The notes under the pieces: generated by a model | Seen by the model: the letters and a program-made list of their open reading frames with translations, nothing else | Databases searched by the model: none | Told to the model about the DNA's origin: nothing | Shown here: piece after piece, positions 17,151 through 26,346 of the stretch | Position numbering within the stretch: position 1 is the first letter of the stretch | Layout: the number at the start of each line of letters is the position of its first letter | Source of the DNA: Microbacterium paraoxydans | GTDB lineage: Bacteria; Actinomycetota; Actinomycetes; Actinomycetales; Microbacteriaceae | Length of the DNA stretch: 64,000 bases | NCBI RefSeq assembly: GCF_018224615.1 | Contig: NZ_JAGTUK010000001.1 | Location: 1-64,000 of the forward strand | Direction: 5' to 3' | Position numbers and translations under genes: made by a program

Positions 17151-17855
17151 ATGCGCGTCAACAAATGGGGGGTCGGCGTCGTTCTCGCCGCCGCCGTCAT
17201 GCTCACCGGATGCTCTGCCGGTGGATCGGACAAGCCGGCCGACGCCGCGCCGAGCGCGGGTGCATCGCAGGAGGCCCAGGCGCCGTCGAGCGACTGCCCC
17301 GAGCTGACCGAAGGCGCCACCGTCGACGGCTCCGCGCTCGGCTCGTGCATCGCCGAGGCCATGACCGACGTCGCGGGCTACGCCGCCACGACCACCGTGA
17401 TGGGCATGGAGTCGACCACGCGCTTCAACCCGTCGGAGAAGGCCATCGAGACCGTGTCGCCCATGGGCTCGATCGTCGCGATCGGCGACGACATCTGGGT
17501 CAAGTCGCCCTCGAGCGACTGGCAGACCGCGGACCCGAACTCGAGCGACCCGATCATCGCGGGCCTCAGCACCACGGCCGCCGACGTCACCGCGATCGAC
17601 CCCGCCACCACGGCGAAGGCCATCACGGGCGACTTCACCGTCACGGGTACGGGCGAGCGCCTGGGCCAGAAGGTGTACGTCGTCTCCGGCACGGTCGAGC
17701 AGGCCGGGACCCCGGTCGAGGTGCAGTTCGAGGTGACCGAGGACTACGTCAACCTCGCCTCCACCAGCTCGGCCTCAGTCGAGGGACAGTCGCTCGAGAT
17801 CGCGATGGAGATCACCGAGTGGGACGTGAAGCAGGACATCGTCGCCCCCGTGTGA
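17151..17855 (+). CDS. Secreted lipoprotein (LppX/LprG-like fold possible)
   Basis: The 234-residue protein has a lipoprotein signal with lipobox LTGC (Cys at about 21), so it is anchored outside the membrane. A Ser/Ala/Pro spacer precedes a beta-rich domain (VAGYAATTTVMGMESTT, SIVAIGDDIWVKS, KVYVVSGTVEQ). Strand pattern and length resemble LppX/LprG lipid carriers, but this is a weak comparison without an alignment. The ATG follows a GGAGGGGGG site and a strong palindrome, so regulation is likely. Confidence 0.75.
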   Translation: MRVNKWGVGVVLAAAVMLTGCSAGGSDKPADAAPSAGASQEAQAPSSDCPELTEGATVDGSALGSCIAEAMTDVAGYAATTTVMGMESTTRFNPSEKAIETVSPMGSIVAIGDDIWVKSPSSDWQTADPNSSDPIIAGLSTTAADVTAIDPATTAKAITGDFTVTGTGERLGQKVYVVSGTVEQAGTPVEVQFEVTEDYVNLASTSSASVEGQSLEIAMEITEWDVKQDIVAPV

Positions 17856-17867
17856 CCCGGGGATGAC

Positions 17868-17902
17868 ACGACGGGCCGGGGCATCGCGCTCCGGCCCGTC
17901 GT
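17868..17902. terminator. Bidirectional hairpin terminator
   Basis: A 12-bp perfect stem, ACGACGGGCCGG (17868-17879) with CCGGCCCGTCGT (17891-17902), has an 11-nt loop. It sits between the convergent lipoprotein gene and the oligopeptide transporter operon and can end both. Confidence 0.65.
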
Positions 17903-17922
17903 CGTTCCCCGCGGGGACCGCG

Positions 17923-18762
17923 TCAGTAGGCGACGGGTGGCACCTCGGCCCACACGGCACGGTCGTCCGCGGTCGGGGCGTCGGGGATGCGACCGGCGCC
18001 GTCCGGCTCGGGGATCGCCGCGAGCAGCGCCTGCGTGTACGGGTGCTGCGGTGCGGACCACAGTCGCTCCGTCGGCCCCGACTCGAGCACGCGCCCGCCG
18101 AACATCACGAAGGTGCGGTCGGCGATGCGTCGCACCACGGCGAGGTCGTGCGAGATGAAGAGCATGCCGGCGCCCGACTCGGCGACCAGGTCGCGCATGA
18201 GCCCTGCGACGCTGGTCTGCGTCGACGCGTCCAGCGCCGAGATCGGCTCGTCCGCCACGAGCAGCGACGGCCGCGCGGCCAGGGCCCTGGCGATCGCGAT
18301 GCGCTGCTTCTGCCCGCCGGAGAACTGATGCGGGAAGCGGCTGCGCACCTCGGCGGGGAGGCCCACGCGCTCCAGCCACTCCTCCACGGTGGAACCGGCG
18401 GCACCGCGCGCTCGGGCGGTCGCGATGCCGTCGGAGATCTGGTCGCCGATCCGCCGTCGCGGGTTCAGCGAGGTCGACGGGTCCTGGAACACCATCTGGA
18501 TGCCGGTGAGGGCGGTGGCACGACGCCGGATGCCGAGCGGTGCCACCGGCGCACCGCGGAACCGCACGGTGCCGGCCGCGGTCTTCTCGATGCCGACGAC
18601 CGCGCGTGCCAGGCTCGACTTGCCGCTGCCGGACTCGCCCACCAGCGCCACGGTCTCACCCGCGGACACGCTCAACGACACCCCGTTGACGGCGATCACC
18701 GGCGGGCTGCCCGGGTAGCGGACCACGACGTCCTGCGCGTCGAGGACACTGACGTCACTCAT
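17923..18762 (-). CDS. Peptide ABC transporter ATPase, OppF/DppF type
   Basis: The 279-residue protein has Walker A GESGSGKSS, Q-loop MVFQDPSTSLNP, signature FSGGQKQR, Walker B LLVADEPIS and H-loop ISHDLAVV. The C-terminal HPYTQALLAAIP block is typical of oligopeptide/dipeptide transporter ATPases. Last gene of the operon, overlapping the partner ATPase by 8 bp (ATGAGTGA). It pairs with that ATPase to power uptake. Confidence 0.93.
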   Translation of the reverse strand: MSDVSVLDAQDVVVRYPGSPPVIAVNGVSLSVSAGETVALVGESGSGKSSLARAVVGIEKTAAGTVRFRGAPVAPLGIRRRATALTGIQMVFQDPSTSLNPRRRIGDQISDGIATARARGAAGSTVEEWLERVGLPAEVRSRFPHQFSGGQKQRIAIARALAARPSLLVADEPISALDASTQTSVAGLMRDLVAESGAGMLFISHDLAVVRRIADRTFVMFGGRVLESGPTERLWSAPQHPYTQALLAAIPEPDGAGRIPDAPTADDRAVWAEVPPVAY

Positions 18763-19594
18763 CCGCATCCTCCTCGATCGGGTCGACGGCGTCGATGTCG
18801 GCGGCACCGTCGGCGGCTTCGATCCGCGAACCGGGCAGAGCCGCCAGCAGCATGCGCGTGTACTCGTGCTGCGGGTCGCGGAACAGGGTCTCGCGGTCGG
18901 CGAGCTCCACGATCCGCCCGTCCTTCATCACGGCCACCGTGTCGGCGATCGCGCTCATCACGCCCAGGTCGTGCGTGACCAGCAGCACCGCCAGGTTCCG
19001 TTCGATCGCCAGGTCGCGCAACAGCTTCAGGATGCCCGCCTGCACCGTGACGTCGAGCGCCGTGGTGGGCTCGTCCGCCAGCAGCACTTCGGGGTCGCAC
19101 GCCAGCGCGCACGCGATCGCGATGCGCTGCCGCTGGCCGCCCGAGAACTGGTGCGGGTAGCGCTTCAGCGCCTCGGCAGGGTTCGGCACCTGCACGGTCT
19201 GCAGCAGCTCGACCGCACGCTCGCGCGCCGCCGCGCCCTTCAGGCCCAGGTGCACGCGCATGTGGTCGGTGAGCTGGCGGCCGACCGGGAGCTGCGGGTG
19301 CAAGGACGCCGACGGGTCCTGGAACACCATCGCGATGCGCTTCCCTCGCACGCGGTTGAGCCCGCGGCGCTTCAAGCCCAGCAGCTCCTCCCCCGCGAGC
19401 GAGATCGAGCCGCCCGTGCGGGCCTGCCGCGGCAGCAGCCCCAGCACCGCGAGCGAGGTGAGGGTCTTGCCGGAACCGGACTCCCCCGCGAGACCGTGGA
19501 TGCGGCCGGGTTCGAGCTCGAGCGACACCCCCTTCACGAGGGGCCGCCCGATCTCGATCGTGAGGTCGCGGATGCTCAGCGCGGACGCGGTCAT
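18755..19594 (-). CDS. Peptide ABC transporter ATPase, OppD/DppD type
   Basis: The start is the ATG of MTASALSIRD; the protein is 279 residues. It has Walker A GESGSGKTL, MVFQDPSASLHP, signature FSGGQRQR, Walker B VLLADEPTT and VTHDLGVM, then the C-terminal block HEYTRMLLAALPG. It overlaps the upstream permease by ATGA. The tail is acidic (PIEEDADE). It is one of two ATPases of the heterodimeric motor. Confidence 0.93.
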   Translation of the reverse strand: MTASALSIRDLTIEIGRPLVKGVSLELEPGRIHGLAGESGSGKTLTSLAVLGLLPRQARTGGSISLAGEELLGLKRRGLNRVRGKRIAMVFQDPSASLHPQLPVGRQLTDHMRVHLGLKGAAARERAVELLQTVQVPNPAEALKRYPHQFSGGQRQRIAIACALACDPEVLLADEPTTALDVTVQAGILKLLRDLAIERNLAVLLVTHDLGVMSAIADTVAVMKDGRIVELADRETLFRDPQHEYTRMLLAALPGSRIEAADGAADIDAVDPIEEDADE

Positions 19595-20502
19595 GCGGGC
19601 ACCCCCGTGGCTGAGGCCTTGTGCTCGGCCTCCTTCTCGTGCGTGACCTCGGCGGTCGGGTCGAGCACGTCGCGCATCGCGTCGCCGAGGAAGTTGAACG
19701 CCAGCACGACCGTGAGGATCGCGAGACCGGGGAACACCCCGAGCCACCAGGCGTCGAAGTTCTGCATCGCGCCGGAGATCATCGACCCCCACTCGGCGGT
19801 GGGCGGCTGCGCACCGAGGCCGAGGAACGACAGGCCGGACAGCAGCAGGATCGCGGCGCCGATGTCGAGCGTCGCCAGCACCAGCACCGGCCCGGCGATG
19901 TTGGGCAGGATGTCGACGAACAGCGTGCGCACAGGCGAGTGACCGAGCAGGCGACCCGCGACCACGTAGTTCTGTCCGCGCAGGCCGAGCACGATGCTGC
20001 GGGTGACGCGGGCGTACTGCGGCCACGACACCACGATCGCGGCGATCACCGCGTTGAACAGCGACGGGCCGAGCGACGCGGCGACCACCATCGCGAGGAT
20101 CACGGTCGGGAACGCCATGAACAGGTCGGTGATGCGCATCAGCGTCTCGTCCACCGCGCGGCCGAAGTAGCCGGCGACGGCGCCGATGAGCGTGCCGATG
20201 ATCATCGCCGCGATCACCAGCATCAGCGCGAGCGGCAGGCTCACCGTGGCACCGGTCATCAGGCGGGAAAAGATGTCGCGGCCGTTGCCGTCGGTGCCGA
20301 GGATCGTGTCGATGCCCGGCTCCTGCAGCCGCGGGAGCACCTGCGCGTTGGGCGGGTACGGCACCCACCACTGCGCCGTGAACGCGACGACGATCCACGC
20401 GGCCGCGATGACCGTGCCGATGATGCCGAGCGGAGTGCGCCAGGCGCGCGGCCAGCGGAAGCGGAAGCGCCAGGGGCCGGAGGCGGCGTCGATGCGGCTC
20501 AT
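19591..20502 (-). CDS. Peptide ABC transporter permease, OppC/DppC type
   Basis: The 303-residue protein has an N-terminal cytoplasmic stretch, a first membrane helix (about 25-45) and five more. The EAA-type coupling loop is AGRLLGHSPVRTLFVDILPN. The motif LGTDGNGRDIFSRL near residue 70 is characteristic of the C-type permease. It overlaps both neighbours by 4 bp. Confidence 0.92.
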   Translation of the reverse strand: MSRIDAASGPWRFRFRWPRAWRTPLGIIGTVIAAAWIVVAFTAQWWVPYPPNAQVLPRLQEPGIDTILGTDGNGRDIFSRLMTGATVSLPLALMLVIAAMIIGTLIGAVAGYFGRAVDETLMRITDLFMAFPTVILAMVVAASLGPSLFNAVIAAIVVSWPQYARVTRSIVLGLRGQNYVVAGRLLGHSPVRTLFVDILPNIAGPVLVLATLDIGAAILLLSGLSFLGLGAQPPTAEWGSMISGAMQNFDAWWLGVFPGLAILTVVLAFNFLGDAMRDVLDPTAEVTHEKEAEHKASATGVPA

Positions 20503-21560
20503 GCGATCCTCACTCTCGGGTCGAGCACGCCGTAGAGCAGGTCGACGATGAAGTTGATGAGGAGGTAGATCACGCCGACCACCAGACCGACGCCCATGAT
20601 GCCGGGCAGGTCGAGGTTGGCGGCGGAGTTGTAGGCGTAGGTGCCGAGTCCCGGCCACGCGAACACCGACTCGACCAGCACGGTGCCCGACAGCAGGGCG
20701 CCGAACGCGACACCCACCACGGTGAGGATCGGGAGCGAGGCCCCGCGCAGCACGTAGTCGAGGATCACGCGCATCGCGGGGAGCCCCTTGGCCCTGGCCG
20801 CGCGCACGTAGTCGCTGCCGAGCACCTCGAGCACGGACGTGCGGATGAAGCGCGTGAGCAGGCCGATCGTCACGAGAGACAGCACCATCACGGGCAGCGC
20901 GAGGTGCGCGAGTGCGTCGAAGAAGCCGACGCCGTCGCCGTTCAGCAGGTAGTCGACAGTGTAGAGCCCGGTCACGCGCGGCGGCGGGGTGATGGACGGG
21001 GAGATGCGCCCGGAGCCGGGTGCGATGCGCAGCTCCAGGAAGAAGACGTAGAAGCTGACCAGCGCGAGCCAGAACGTCGGGACGCTGAGGCCGACGAGCG
21101 TGACCACGCGGATGACCTGGTCGGTGACGAGACCGCGGCGGTAGGCGGCGAGCGTGCCGAGCACGATGCTGACCGCGAGGCTCACGATGATCGCACCGAT
21201 CGCGATCTCGATCGTCGCGGGCACCGCGGTGGCGAGGTCGCTGGTGACCGGGCGTCCGGTCACCAGCGACGTGCCGAGGTCCCCGCGGAGCAGGTTCCCC
21301 ATATAGATGAAGTACTGCACGAACAGCGGCTGGTCGAGCCCGTGCTCCCGGATGAACGCCTCGCGCGTCGCCGGGTTCTGGGAGGCGCCCTCACCGAGCG
21401 CGGCCGAGACCGGGTCTCCCGGCACCAGGTTGGTGAGCGCGAACGTGACGATGGTCACGCCCACCAACAGGAGCAGGGAGGTCCCGGCCCGCCGCAGCAG
21501 GTATCCGAGGAGAGGCGACCGGCGCCGCTGCGCCTGCCTCTGCACGGCCACTGTCGTCAT
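20499..21560 (-). CDS. Peptide ABC transporter permease, OppB/DppB type
   Basis: The start is the ATG of MTTVAVQRQA; the protein is 353 residues. Motifs of the B-type permease are present: LLVGVTIVTFALTNLVPGDP, the HGLDQPLFVQY block and RGDLGTSL. The coupling loop is YVRAARAKGLPAMRVILDYVLR. It forms the membrane channel with the C-type subunit. It begins 11 bp after the binding-protein gene. Confidence 0.92.
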   Translation of the reverse strand: MTTVAVQRQAQRRRSPLLGYLLRRAGTSLLLLVGVTIVTFALTNLVPGDPVSAALGEGASQNPATREAFIREHGLDQPLFVQYFIYMGNLLRGDLGTSLVTGRPVTSDLATAVPATIEIAIGAIIVSLAVSIVLGTLAAYRRGLVTDQVIRVVTLVGLSVPTFWLALVSFYVFFLELRIAPGSGRISPSITPPPRVTGLYTVDYLLNGDGVGFFDALAHLALPVMVLSLVTIGLLTRFIRTSVLEVLGSDYVRAARAKGLPAMRVILDYVLRGASLPILTVVGVAFGALLSGTVLVESVFAWPGLGTYAYNSAANLDLPGIMGVGLVVGVIYLLINFIVDLLYGVLDPRVRIA

Positions 21561-21571
21561 GGATGGTCCGT

Positions 21572-23158
21572 TCAGCCGGCCGGGGCGATCTCGGCGATGT
21601 CCATCTCCCACACGGAGTTGTACACGGCACCGGTCACGTCGCTGGCGGAGGAGATGTTGCGGCCGGGAACGATCAGCGGCACGAACGGGCCCTGCTCCTG
21701 CATGGCCTCGGCGAACTCGGTGAACGCGGCCTCGCGCTGCGCGGGGTCGGTGGCGCTGGCGGCACCGGCCGCGATGCCCGCGATCTCGGGGTTGGCCTCG
21801 GCCGCCCAGCCGGCCCGCAGGCCCACCTTCAGGCCGGGAGCGAAGGGCAGGAAGTTCGCCGAGTCGGCGTAGTCCGGACCCCAGAACCACAGACCGAAGC
21901 CCTCGGTGCCGTTGACGTACGCGTCGAGCTCGGTGGCGAACGGCGCAGGGGCCAGCTCGACCGTGATGCCGGCGTCTTCGAGCTGCGCCTGCACGCGCTC
22001 CGCGAGCGGGGTGAACTCCACGCCGCCGACCGGGTAGTCGTTCGGGAACTGCAGCTTCAGGGTCTGACCCGTGTAACCGGCCTCGGCCAGGGCGGCCTTC
22101 GCCTTGTCGAGGTCCTGCGTCACGCCGTCGTCGAGCGCACCCTCGAACCCGGGCGGGATCACGCCGGTCGCCTGCACGGCACCGGCGCCCGCGAGTTCGA
22201 GCAGCGCGTCGTAGTCGAGCGCGTAGCGGATCGCTTCGGCGATCTTCACGTTCGCCAGGTCGCCGGCCACGGCGGGCGACTGGTTCAGCAGCAGGAAGAT
22301 GGTCTGGCCGGACGGGACCGAGTCGACCGTGATGTCGTCGCCGAGGCCCGCGACCTGGTCGCCGTTGAGGTCCATCGCGACCATCGAGTCGCCGCCCTTG
22401 AGGTTGGCGAGCTGCGTGGCGCTCTCGGACACGTTGCGCACGACCACGCGGCTGTAGGCCGACTTCTCGTCGCCGTTGTACTCGTCGTTGCTCTTCAGAA
22501 CGACCTGCGAGCTGAGGTCGAGCGTGTCGAGCACGAACGGACCGGAGCCCGCGGACTCGCCGTCGAGGAACTTCTGAGCCGAGTCGGTGCCGTCGATCGC
22601 GCCGCCGTTCTCGATCACTACGTCGGAGTTGACGATGCCGAGGGCCGGGTTGGCGAGGATGGCCGGGAGCTGCAGCAGCGGGGTCTCGGACGTGAACCGG
22701 ATGGTCTTGTCGTCGACCTCGGTGATGGTGAGGCCGCCGAGGAGGAAGTTGGGCTTGGCGTCCTCCATGCCCTGGATGCGCTGGAGCGAGAACACGACGT
22801 CCTTGGCCTCGATCGGCGAGCCGTCGGAGAAGACGCGGTCGCCCTCGAGCGTGAACGTGAACTCGGTCGCCTCGTCGTTCTGCTCCCACGACGCCAGGCC
22901 GGGGACGGGGGTGGAGACGTCGGAGCCCTCGAAGTCGACCAGGGTCTCGTAGAGCGCCTTCGCGATCATGTTGCCGGTCGGGTCGTAGGTGTGACCGGGG
23001 TCGGTGGTCTCGATCGAGAACGCCGTGTCGATGACGAGCGAGTCGGAGCCCTGGGACGAGTCGGAGTTGTTCGCCGAGTTCCCTCCCGAGCAACCCGCGA
23101 GCGCCAGGAGCGCGACGGCTCCGAGCGCGATGACCGGCGTGATACGGCGTGACGACAT
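21572..23158 (-). CDS. Peptide ABC transporter substrate-binding lipoprotein
   Basis: The 528-residue protein is preceded by a GGAGG site. Lipobox LALAGC puts the Cys near residue 22. The SBP family 5 fold is recognisable from IETTDPGHTYDPTGNMIAKALYETL and the block for LNQSPAVAGDLANVKIAEAIRYALDYD. It captures oligopeptides or similar solutes outside the membrane and hands them to the two permeases downstream. Operon order is binding protein, B, C, D, F. An Lrp-type regulator is divergent at 23311, so control by amino-acid status is likely. Confidence 0.93.
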   Translation of the reverse strand: MSSRRITPVIALGAVALLALAGCSGGNSANNSDSSQGSDSLVIDTAFSIETTDPGHTYDPTGNMIAKALYETLVDFEGSDVSTPVPGLASWEQNDEATEFTFTLEGDRVFSDGSPIEAKDVVFSLQRIQGMEDAKPNFLLGGLTITEVDDKTIRFTSETPLLQLPAILANPALGIVNSDVVIENGGAIDGTDSAQKFLDGESAGSGPFVLDTLDLSSQVVLKSNDEYNGDEKSAYSRVVVRNVSESATQLANLKGGDSMVAMDLNGDQVAGLGDDITVDSVPSGQTIFLLLNQSPAVAGDLANVKIAEAIRYALDYDALLELAGAGAVQATGVIPPGFEGALDDGVTQDLDKAKAALAEAGYTGQTLKLQFPNDYPVGGVEFTPLAERVQAQLEDAGITVELAPAPFATELDAYVNGTEGFGLWFWGPDYADSANFLPFAPGLKVGLRAGWAAEANPEIAGIAAGAASATDPAQREAAFTEFAEAMQEQGPFVPLIVPGRNISSASDVTGAVYNSVWEMDIAEIAPAG

Positions 23159-23248
23159 GAGGGCCTCCAAGGGCGAGGAGTACATTCGGGTTCCGGCGGT
23201 GTCCGAAGTGGACGACCGGTGATCAGATTCGCATCATATGCGACGATG

Positions 23249-23350
23249 TGTCCAGCAAGTGCACGTCACATCAGCACGCTTTGTCCAGAACCTCGGATGT
23301 CAGGAGCAATATGTCCAGCAAGGATGCGGATCCGTCGAAGCATTCTGGAC
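23249..23350. promoter_or_regulatory. Phased GTCCAG repeats between peptide transporter and Lrp gene
   Basis: TGTCCAG occurs at 23249-23255, 23282-23288 and 23312-23318, and its reverse CTGGAC at 23345-23350. Intervals are about 30-33 bp, three helical turns, as expected for an Lrp/AsnC octamer wrapping DNA. The last two copies are inside the first codons of the regulator gene. Confidence 0.5.
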
Positions 23351-23898
23351 GAAGTGCCGCCCCACTCGACGAGACGGCGTACAGAATCCTCGACGTTCTG
23401 CGTGATAACGGTCGCGTCTCGATCGCCGCGCTCGCCGAGAAGGTGGGCATCTCCCGGGCCAGCGCGTACACCCGTGTCGAGTCCCTCGTGCACGACGGCG
23501 TCATCACCGGCTTCAGCGCCCGCGTGGATCAGGCCAAGGCCGGGCTGTCGATCGGCGCGCTCGTGTTCGTCACCGTCATGCCGCAGGCGTGGGCCTCGTT
23601 CCGCGAGCGCATCATCGAGATGCCCGACGTGGAGTGGTGCGCCATCACCACCGGGGAGCACGACGCCATGCTGCTCATCCGCGCCGTGGACGTGAGCGGC
23701 GTGCACGAGTTCTCCACGGGCGTGATCGCCCAGCTGCCCGAGGTGCGCACCGTGGTGAGCGTCGTGGTGCTCGACGAGGTGATCCGGCGCCCCTACCTGC
23801 TGCCCGCCGACCTGCCGGAACGCGACACCGAGGTGCCGCTGGGCATGACCCGCTGGACGCCCGCCTCCCCCGGCCGCGACACCCTCCCCCCGCGCTGA
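23311..23898 (+). CDS. Lrp/AsnC-family regulator
   Basis: The ATG at 23311 follows CAGGAGC; the protein is 195 residues. An N-terminal winged HTH (about 20-70, ILDVLRDNGRVSIAALAEKVGISRASAYTRVE) is followed by a RAM domain (beta strands SIGALVFVTV and VEWCAITTGEHDAMLLIRAVD). The C-terminal tail after residue 165 is Pro-rich. It is divergent from the peptide transporter operon, with repeated sites between them, so it likely senses an amino acid and controls that operon. Confidence 0.9.
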   Translation: MSSKDADPSKHSGRSAAPLDETAYRILDVLRDNGRVSIAALAEKVGISRASAYTRVESLVHDGVITGFSARVDQAKAGLSIGALVFVTVMPQAWASFRERIIEMPDVEWCAITTGEHDAMLLIRAVDVSGVHEFSTGVIAQLPEVRTVVSVVVLDEVIRRPYLLPADLPERDTEVPLGMTRWTPASPGRDTLPPR

Positions 23899-23901
23899 GG
23901 C

Positions 23902-24261
23902 TCAGGCGGCCGGGATCTCCTCGACCACGCTGAGTTGCGGGAGGCCGTGCATCTCGTAGTGCTCCACGAGGCGGATGCGGCCGTCGTCGGTGAGCTCGAG
24001 CTCGCTCTCGCCGTCGCCCGTGACCACGGAGCCGTCGGCCTTGAGCACGTGCACGAACGAGACCCAGATGGTGTCGCCCGTGCGGGTGCCGACGAACTTG
24101 CCGAACGTGACCGTGTCGCCCTCGTACCCGCCCCAGATCGCGCCGTCGCGCTCGAAGTACTCGAACACGCTGGGAGCATCGGGGTCGACCGCCGAAGTGG
24201 TGGACGACACCATGCGGAAGCGTCGGCCGTCGAGAGAGGGAAGGGTCGCAGTCGCAGTCAC
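23902..24261 (-). CDS. Small beta-barrel protein of the 'n-acetylglutamate synthase' family
   Basis: I chose the GTG giving VTATATLPSLDGRRFRM; the protein is 119 residues. The pattern FEYFERDGAIWGGYEGDTVTFGKFVG ... ELELTDDGRIRLVEHYE matches small conserved proteins often labelled n-acetylglutamate synthase. That name has no visible basis, because the protein lacks an acetyltransferase fold. It is convergent with the Lrp gene, 3 bp apart. Confidence 0.7.
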   Translation of the reverse strand: MTATATLPSLDGRRFRMVSSTTSAVDPDAPSVFEYFERDGAIWGGYEGDTVTFGKFVGTRTGDTIWVSFVHVLKADGSVVTGDGESELELTDDGRIRLVEHYEMHGLPQLSVVEEIPAA

Positions 24262-24293
24262 CCCTCGATTATGGGGGATGCCGCGGACGCCGC

Positions 24294-25307
24294 TCACTCC
24301 AGGTCGAGCGAGAGCAGCCCGGGAAGATGCGCGGTGTCGGCGCGCACGGCCAGCAGCAGCTCGGCGTAGTCGGGACTGGTCGTGACCCGCGACGACGCCA
24401 GCAGGTGCCGGGTGCGGCGGCCGTCCGTGCGATCCAGCCGCAGGCGGCGGACGGGGTAGCCGGCCGGGGTCATCCAGATACGACGGAGCTGCGCGAACGG
24501 CTGCTCCACGTCGTCCAGGCGCAGCCCCTGACGGCTGACCGTGATGCGCGCCGGGATCGACCGCAGCACCCGGAAGCGCTGGATCGCGCCGATGCCCAGG
24601 CCCACCGCGGCCACCGCGGCGAACGGCACGATCAGCACGAGCGCCGACAGCTCACCGTCGAGGAAGCCGGGGCTCAGCGCCACCAGGGTCACCGCGGCCG
24701 CCACGGCGAGGAGCGCGAGCGCGGCCAGCAGGAGGCCGGTAGCGAAGCGACGCTCCTGCCCCGCGTCGACCGTGAACGACGACGGCAGTTGCGCCCGTGC
24801 CCGCGCGGCCTCGACCGGACTCTCCGCCGGCGGCTGCGCGACCGGCGCCAGCTCCGCCATCAGGGCGTTGAACGTGGCGCGGGTGTACCCCGGCAGCTCG
24901 ATCGTGATCTCGCGGTCGCCCGAGTACACGACCAGGGCGCGCGTCGTGCCGCTGGGGAGGCCGTTCGTGCGGTGCTCGGTCACCCTCGGGCGGAACCCAG
25001 TGACGGCGCGCGGATACGACTCGCGGTTGCCCGCGCGGCCGATCTCGACCGCGTCCGGCGTGACGACCACCCGCACGTTGCGAAACCACAGGAACCCCGC
25101 GAACACGGCCAGCGTGAGCGCGATCGCCACGACCAGCACCACGACCCCGCGGTCCGCGATCGGCATGGTGCGCGGGAGGAACCGCGGCAGGAGGAACAGC
25201 GTCGCCGCCGATAGCACCGCCGACAGCACGATCGCCCCGACGACGGCCCGCACCGGATGGCGCCGGAACACCAGCGGTCCGGACACGGCCTGCGCCTGAT
25301 TCACCAT
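24294..25307 (-). CDS. Membrane protein with PH-like domains, uncharacterised
   Basis: The start is the ATG of MVNQAQAVSG; the protein is 337 residues. Two hydrophobic helices (about 20-68) are followed by a beta-rich segment (VRVVVTPDAVEIGRAGNRESYP) that looks like a bacterial PH/YcxB-type fold. A second helix pair (about 185-230) and a second similar segment (ARITVSRQGLRLDDVEQPFAQL) follow. The repeat architecture suggests internal duplication. The function is unknown. Confidence 0.65.
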   Translation of the reverse strand: MVNQAQAVSGPLVFRRHPVRAVVGAIVLSAVLSAATLFLLPRFLPRTMPIADRGVVVLVVAIALTLAVFAGFLWFRNVRVVVTPDAVEIGRAGNRESYPRAVTGFRPRVTEHRTNGLPSGTTRALVVYSGDREITIELPGYTRATFNALMAELAPVAQPPAESPVEAARARAQLPSSFTVDAGQERRFATGLLLAALALLAVAAAVTLVALSPGFLDGELSALVLIVPFAAVAAVGLGIGAIQRFRVLRSIPARITVSRQGLRLDDVEQPFAQLRRIWMTPAGYPVRRLRLDRTDGRRTRHLLASSRVTTSPDYAELLLAVRADTAHLPGLLSLDLE

Positions 25308-25377
25308 GCGAGAACTCCCCCGAGAACGTGGACGGCATCCACCCAGGCGACCAACATATCGCCGGTACCGTTGTCGC

Positions 25378-26346
25378 ATGGAGTGGATGCCCGACCCGAC
25401 CCCCGGTGCGTGGCTGCGCGACCGCCTCGACGACGCCGCGGGCGACATGCACGTCGTCGTGCCGCGTGGTTACCCGGCCTACGCGCGCGTGTTCCACCCC
25501 GCCGTCGTCCGGTCGCTGCCCGACCGCCCCTCCCCCACCCCGGACGAGTGGGAGCGCCTGCCCGAGCCGGAGCGCGCGCGCCTCTCCGCGCAGTTCGACG
25601 GCGAGCGCGTGAGCTGGGCCGACACCGCCGCCGTGTTCGGCACCACGATGCACGCGACCGCGCAGTGGCAGCGGATCGTGCGCACCCCGGTCGACGGCGA
25701 CTGGCGCACCCGCATCGGACCGGACGGCCGCGAGTACAGCGCGCCGCAGGAGGGGGAGCTCGACCCCGACCTGCTGGCCGTGCTCGCGACCCATCTCGCC
25801 GCGCACACCTCCACCCCCGACGCGGGTGGCGCCGCGCTGTGGGAGGGGTGGGGCGGACTGGTCGGGTTCTTCGGCCAGACGCCGTCGCGCGCGTTCCTCG
25901 GGTTCGACGACGCCCCTCACCACCTCGCGATGCTGGAGCGCAGCACCCACGACCCGTTCAACAACGGCTTCCGCAAGCCCACCTGGCAGGAGGGCATCCT
26001 GTCGCGCGAGATCTCCGAGGGCCCGCGACTGCGGCTCCCGATGCGTGACCACGTGCCGTTCACCGCCGGGGCGTCGGAGTTCGCCGACCCCGACTGGGTG
26101 CTGCGGGCGCCGTGGCGCGACCTCGCCGCGGAGGAGCACGGCTTCCCGCCGTCGGCGCAGAGCCCGAGCCTGCTGTGGCCCGACGACCGCGCCTGGGTGA
26201 TGGTGTCGGAGATCGACTTCGACTCGACGGTCGTCGCCGGACCCTCCGAGCTCGTGCGTGCGATCTGCACCGACCCGCGCCTGGAGGCCCACGCGCTGCG
26301 CGAGGGCGCCGACCTCGGCTGGGACGCGGACGAGGTGAACCGATGA
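25378..26346 (+). CDS. Hypothetical soluble protein
   Basis: The 322-residue protein has no signal peptide or membrane helix. It is rich in Trp, Asp and Pro, with blocks WEGWGGLVGFFGQTPSRAF, HDPFNNGFRKPTWQEG and a C-terminal SEIDFDSTVVAGPSELVRAI. I do not recognise the family. It overlaps the next membrane-protein gene by ATGA, so the two are co-translated and may work together. It is divergent from the PH-like membrane protein. Confidence 0.65.
   Translation: MEWMPDPTPGAWLRDRLDDAAGDMHVVVPRGYPAYARVFHPAVVRSLPDRPSPTPDEWERLPEPERARLSAQFDGERVSWADTAAVFGTTMHATAQWQRIVRTPVDGDWRTRIGPDGREYSAPQEGELDPDLLAVLATHLAAHTSTPDAGGAALWEGWGGLVGFFGQTPSRAFLGFDDAPHHLAMLERSTHDPFNNGFRKPTWQEGILSREISEGPRLRLPMRDHVPFTAGASEFADPDWVLRAPWRDLAAEEHGFPPSAQSPSLLWPDDRAWVMVSEIDFDSTVVAGPSELVRAICTDPRLEAHALREGADLGWDADEVNR

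Noticed and set aside
23902..24261. Calling this gene N-acetylglutamate synthase
   Set aside because: The name is attached to similar proteins in databases, but the 119-residue beta-rich protein lacks any acetyltransferase motif.
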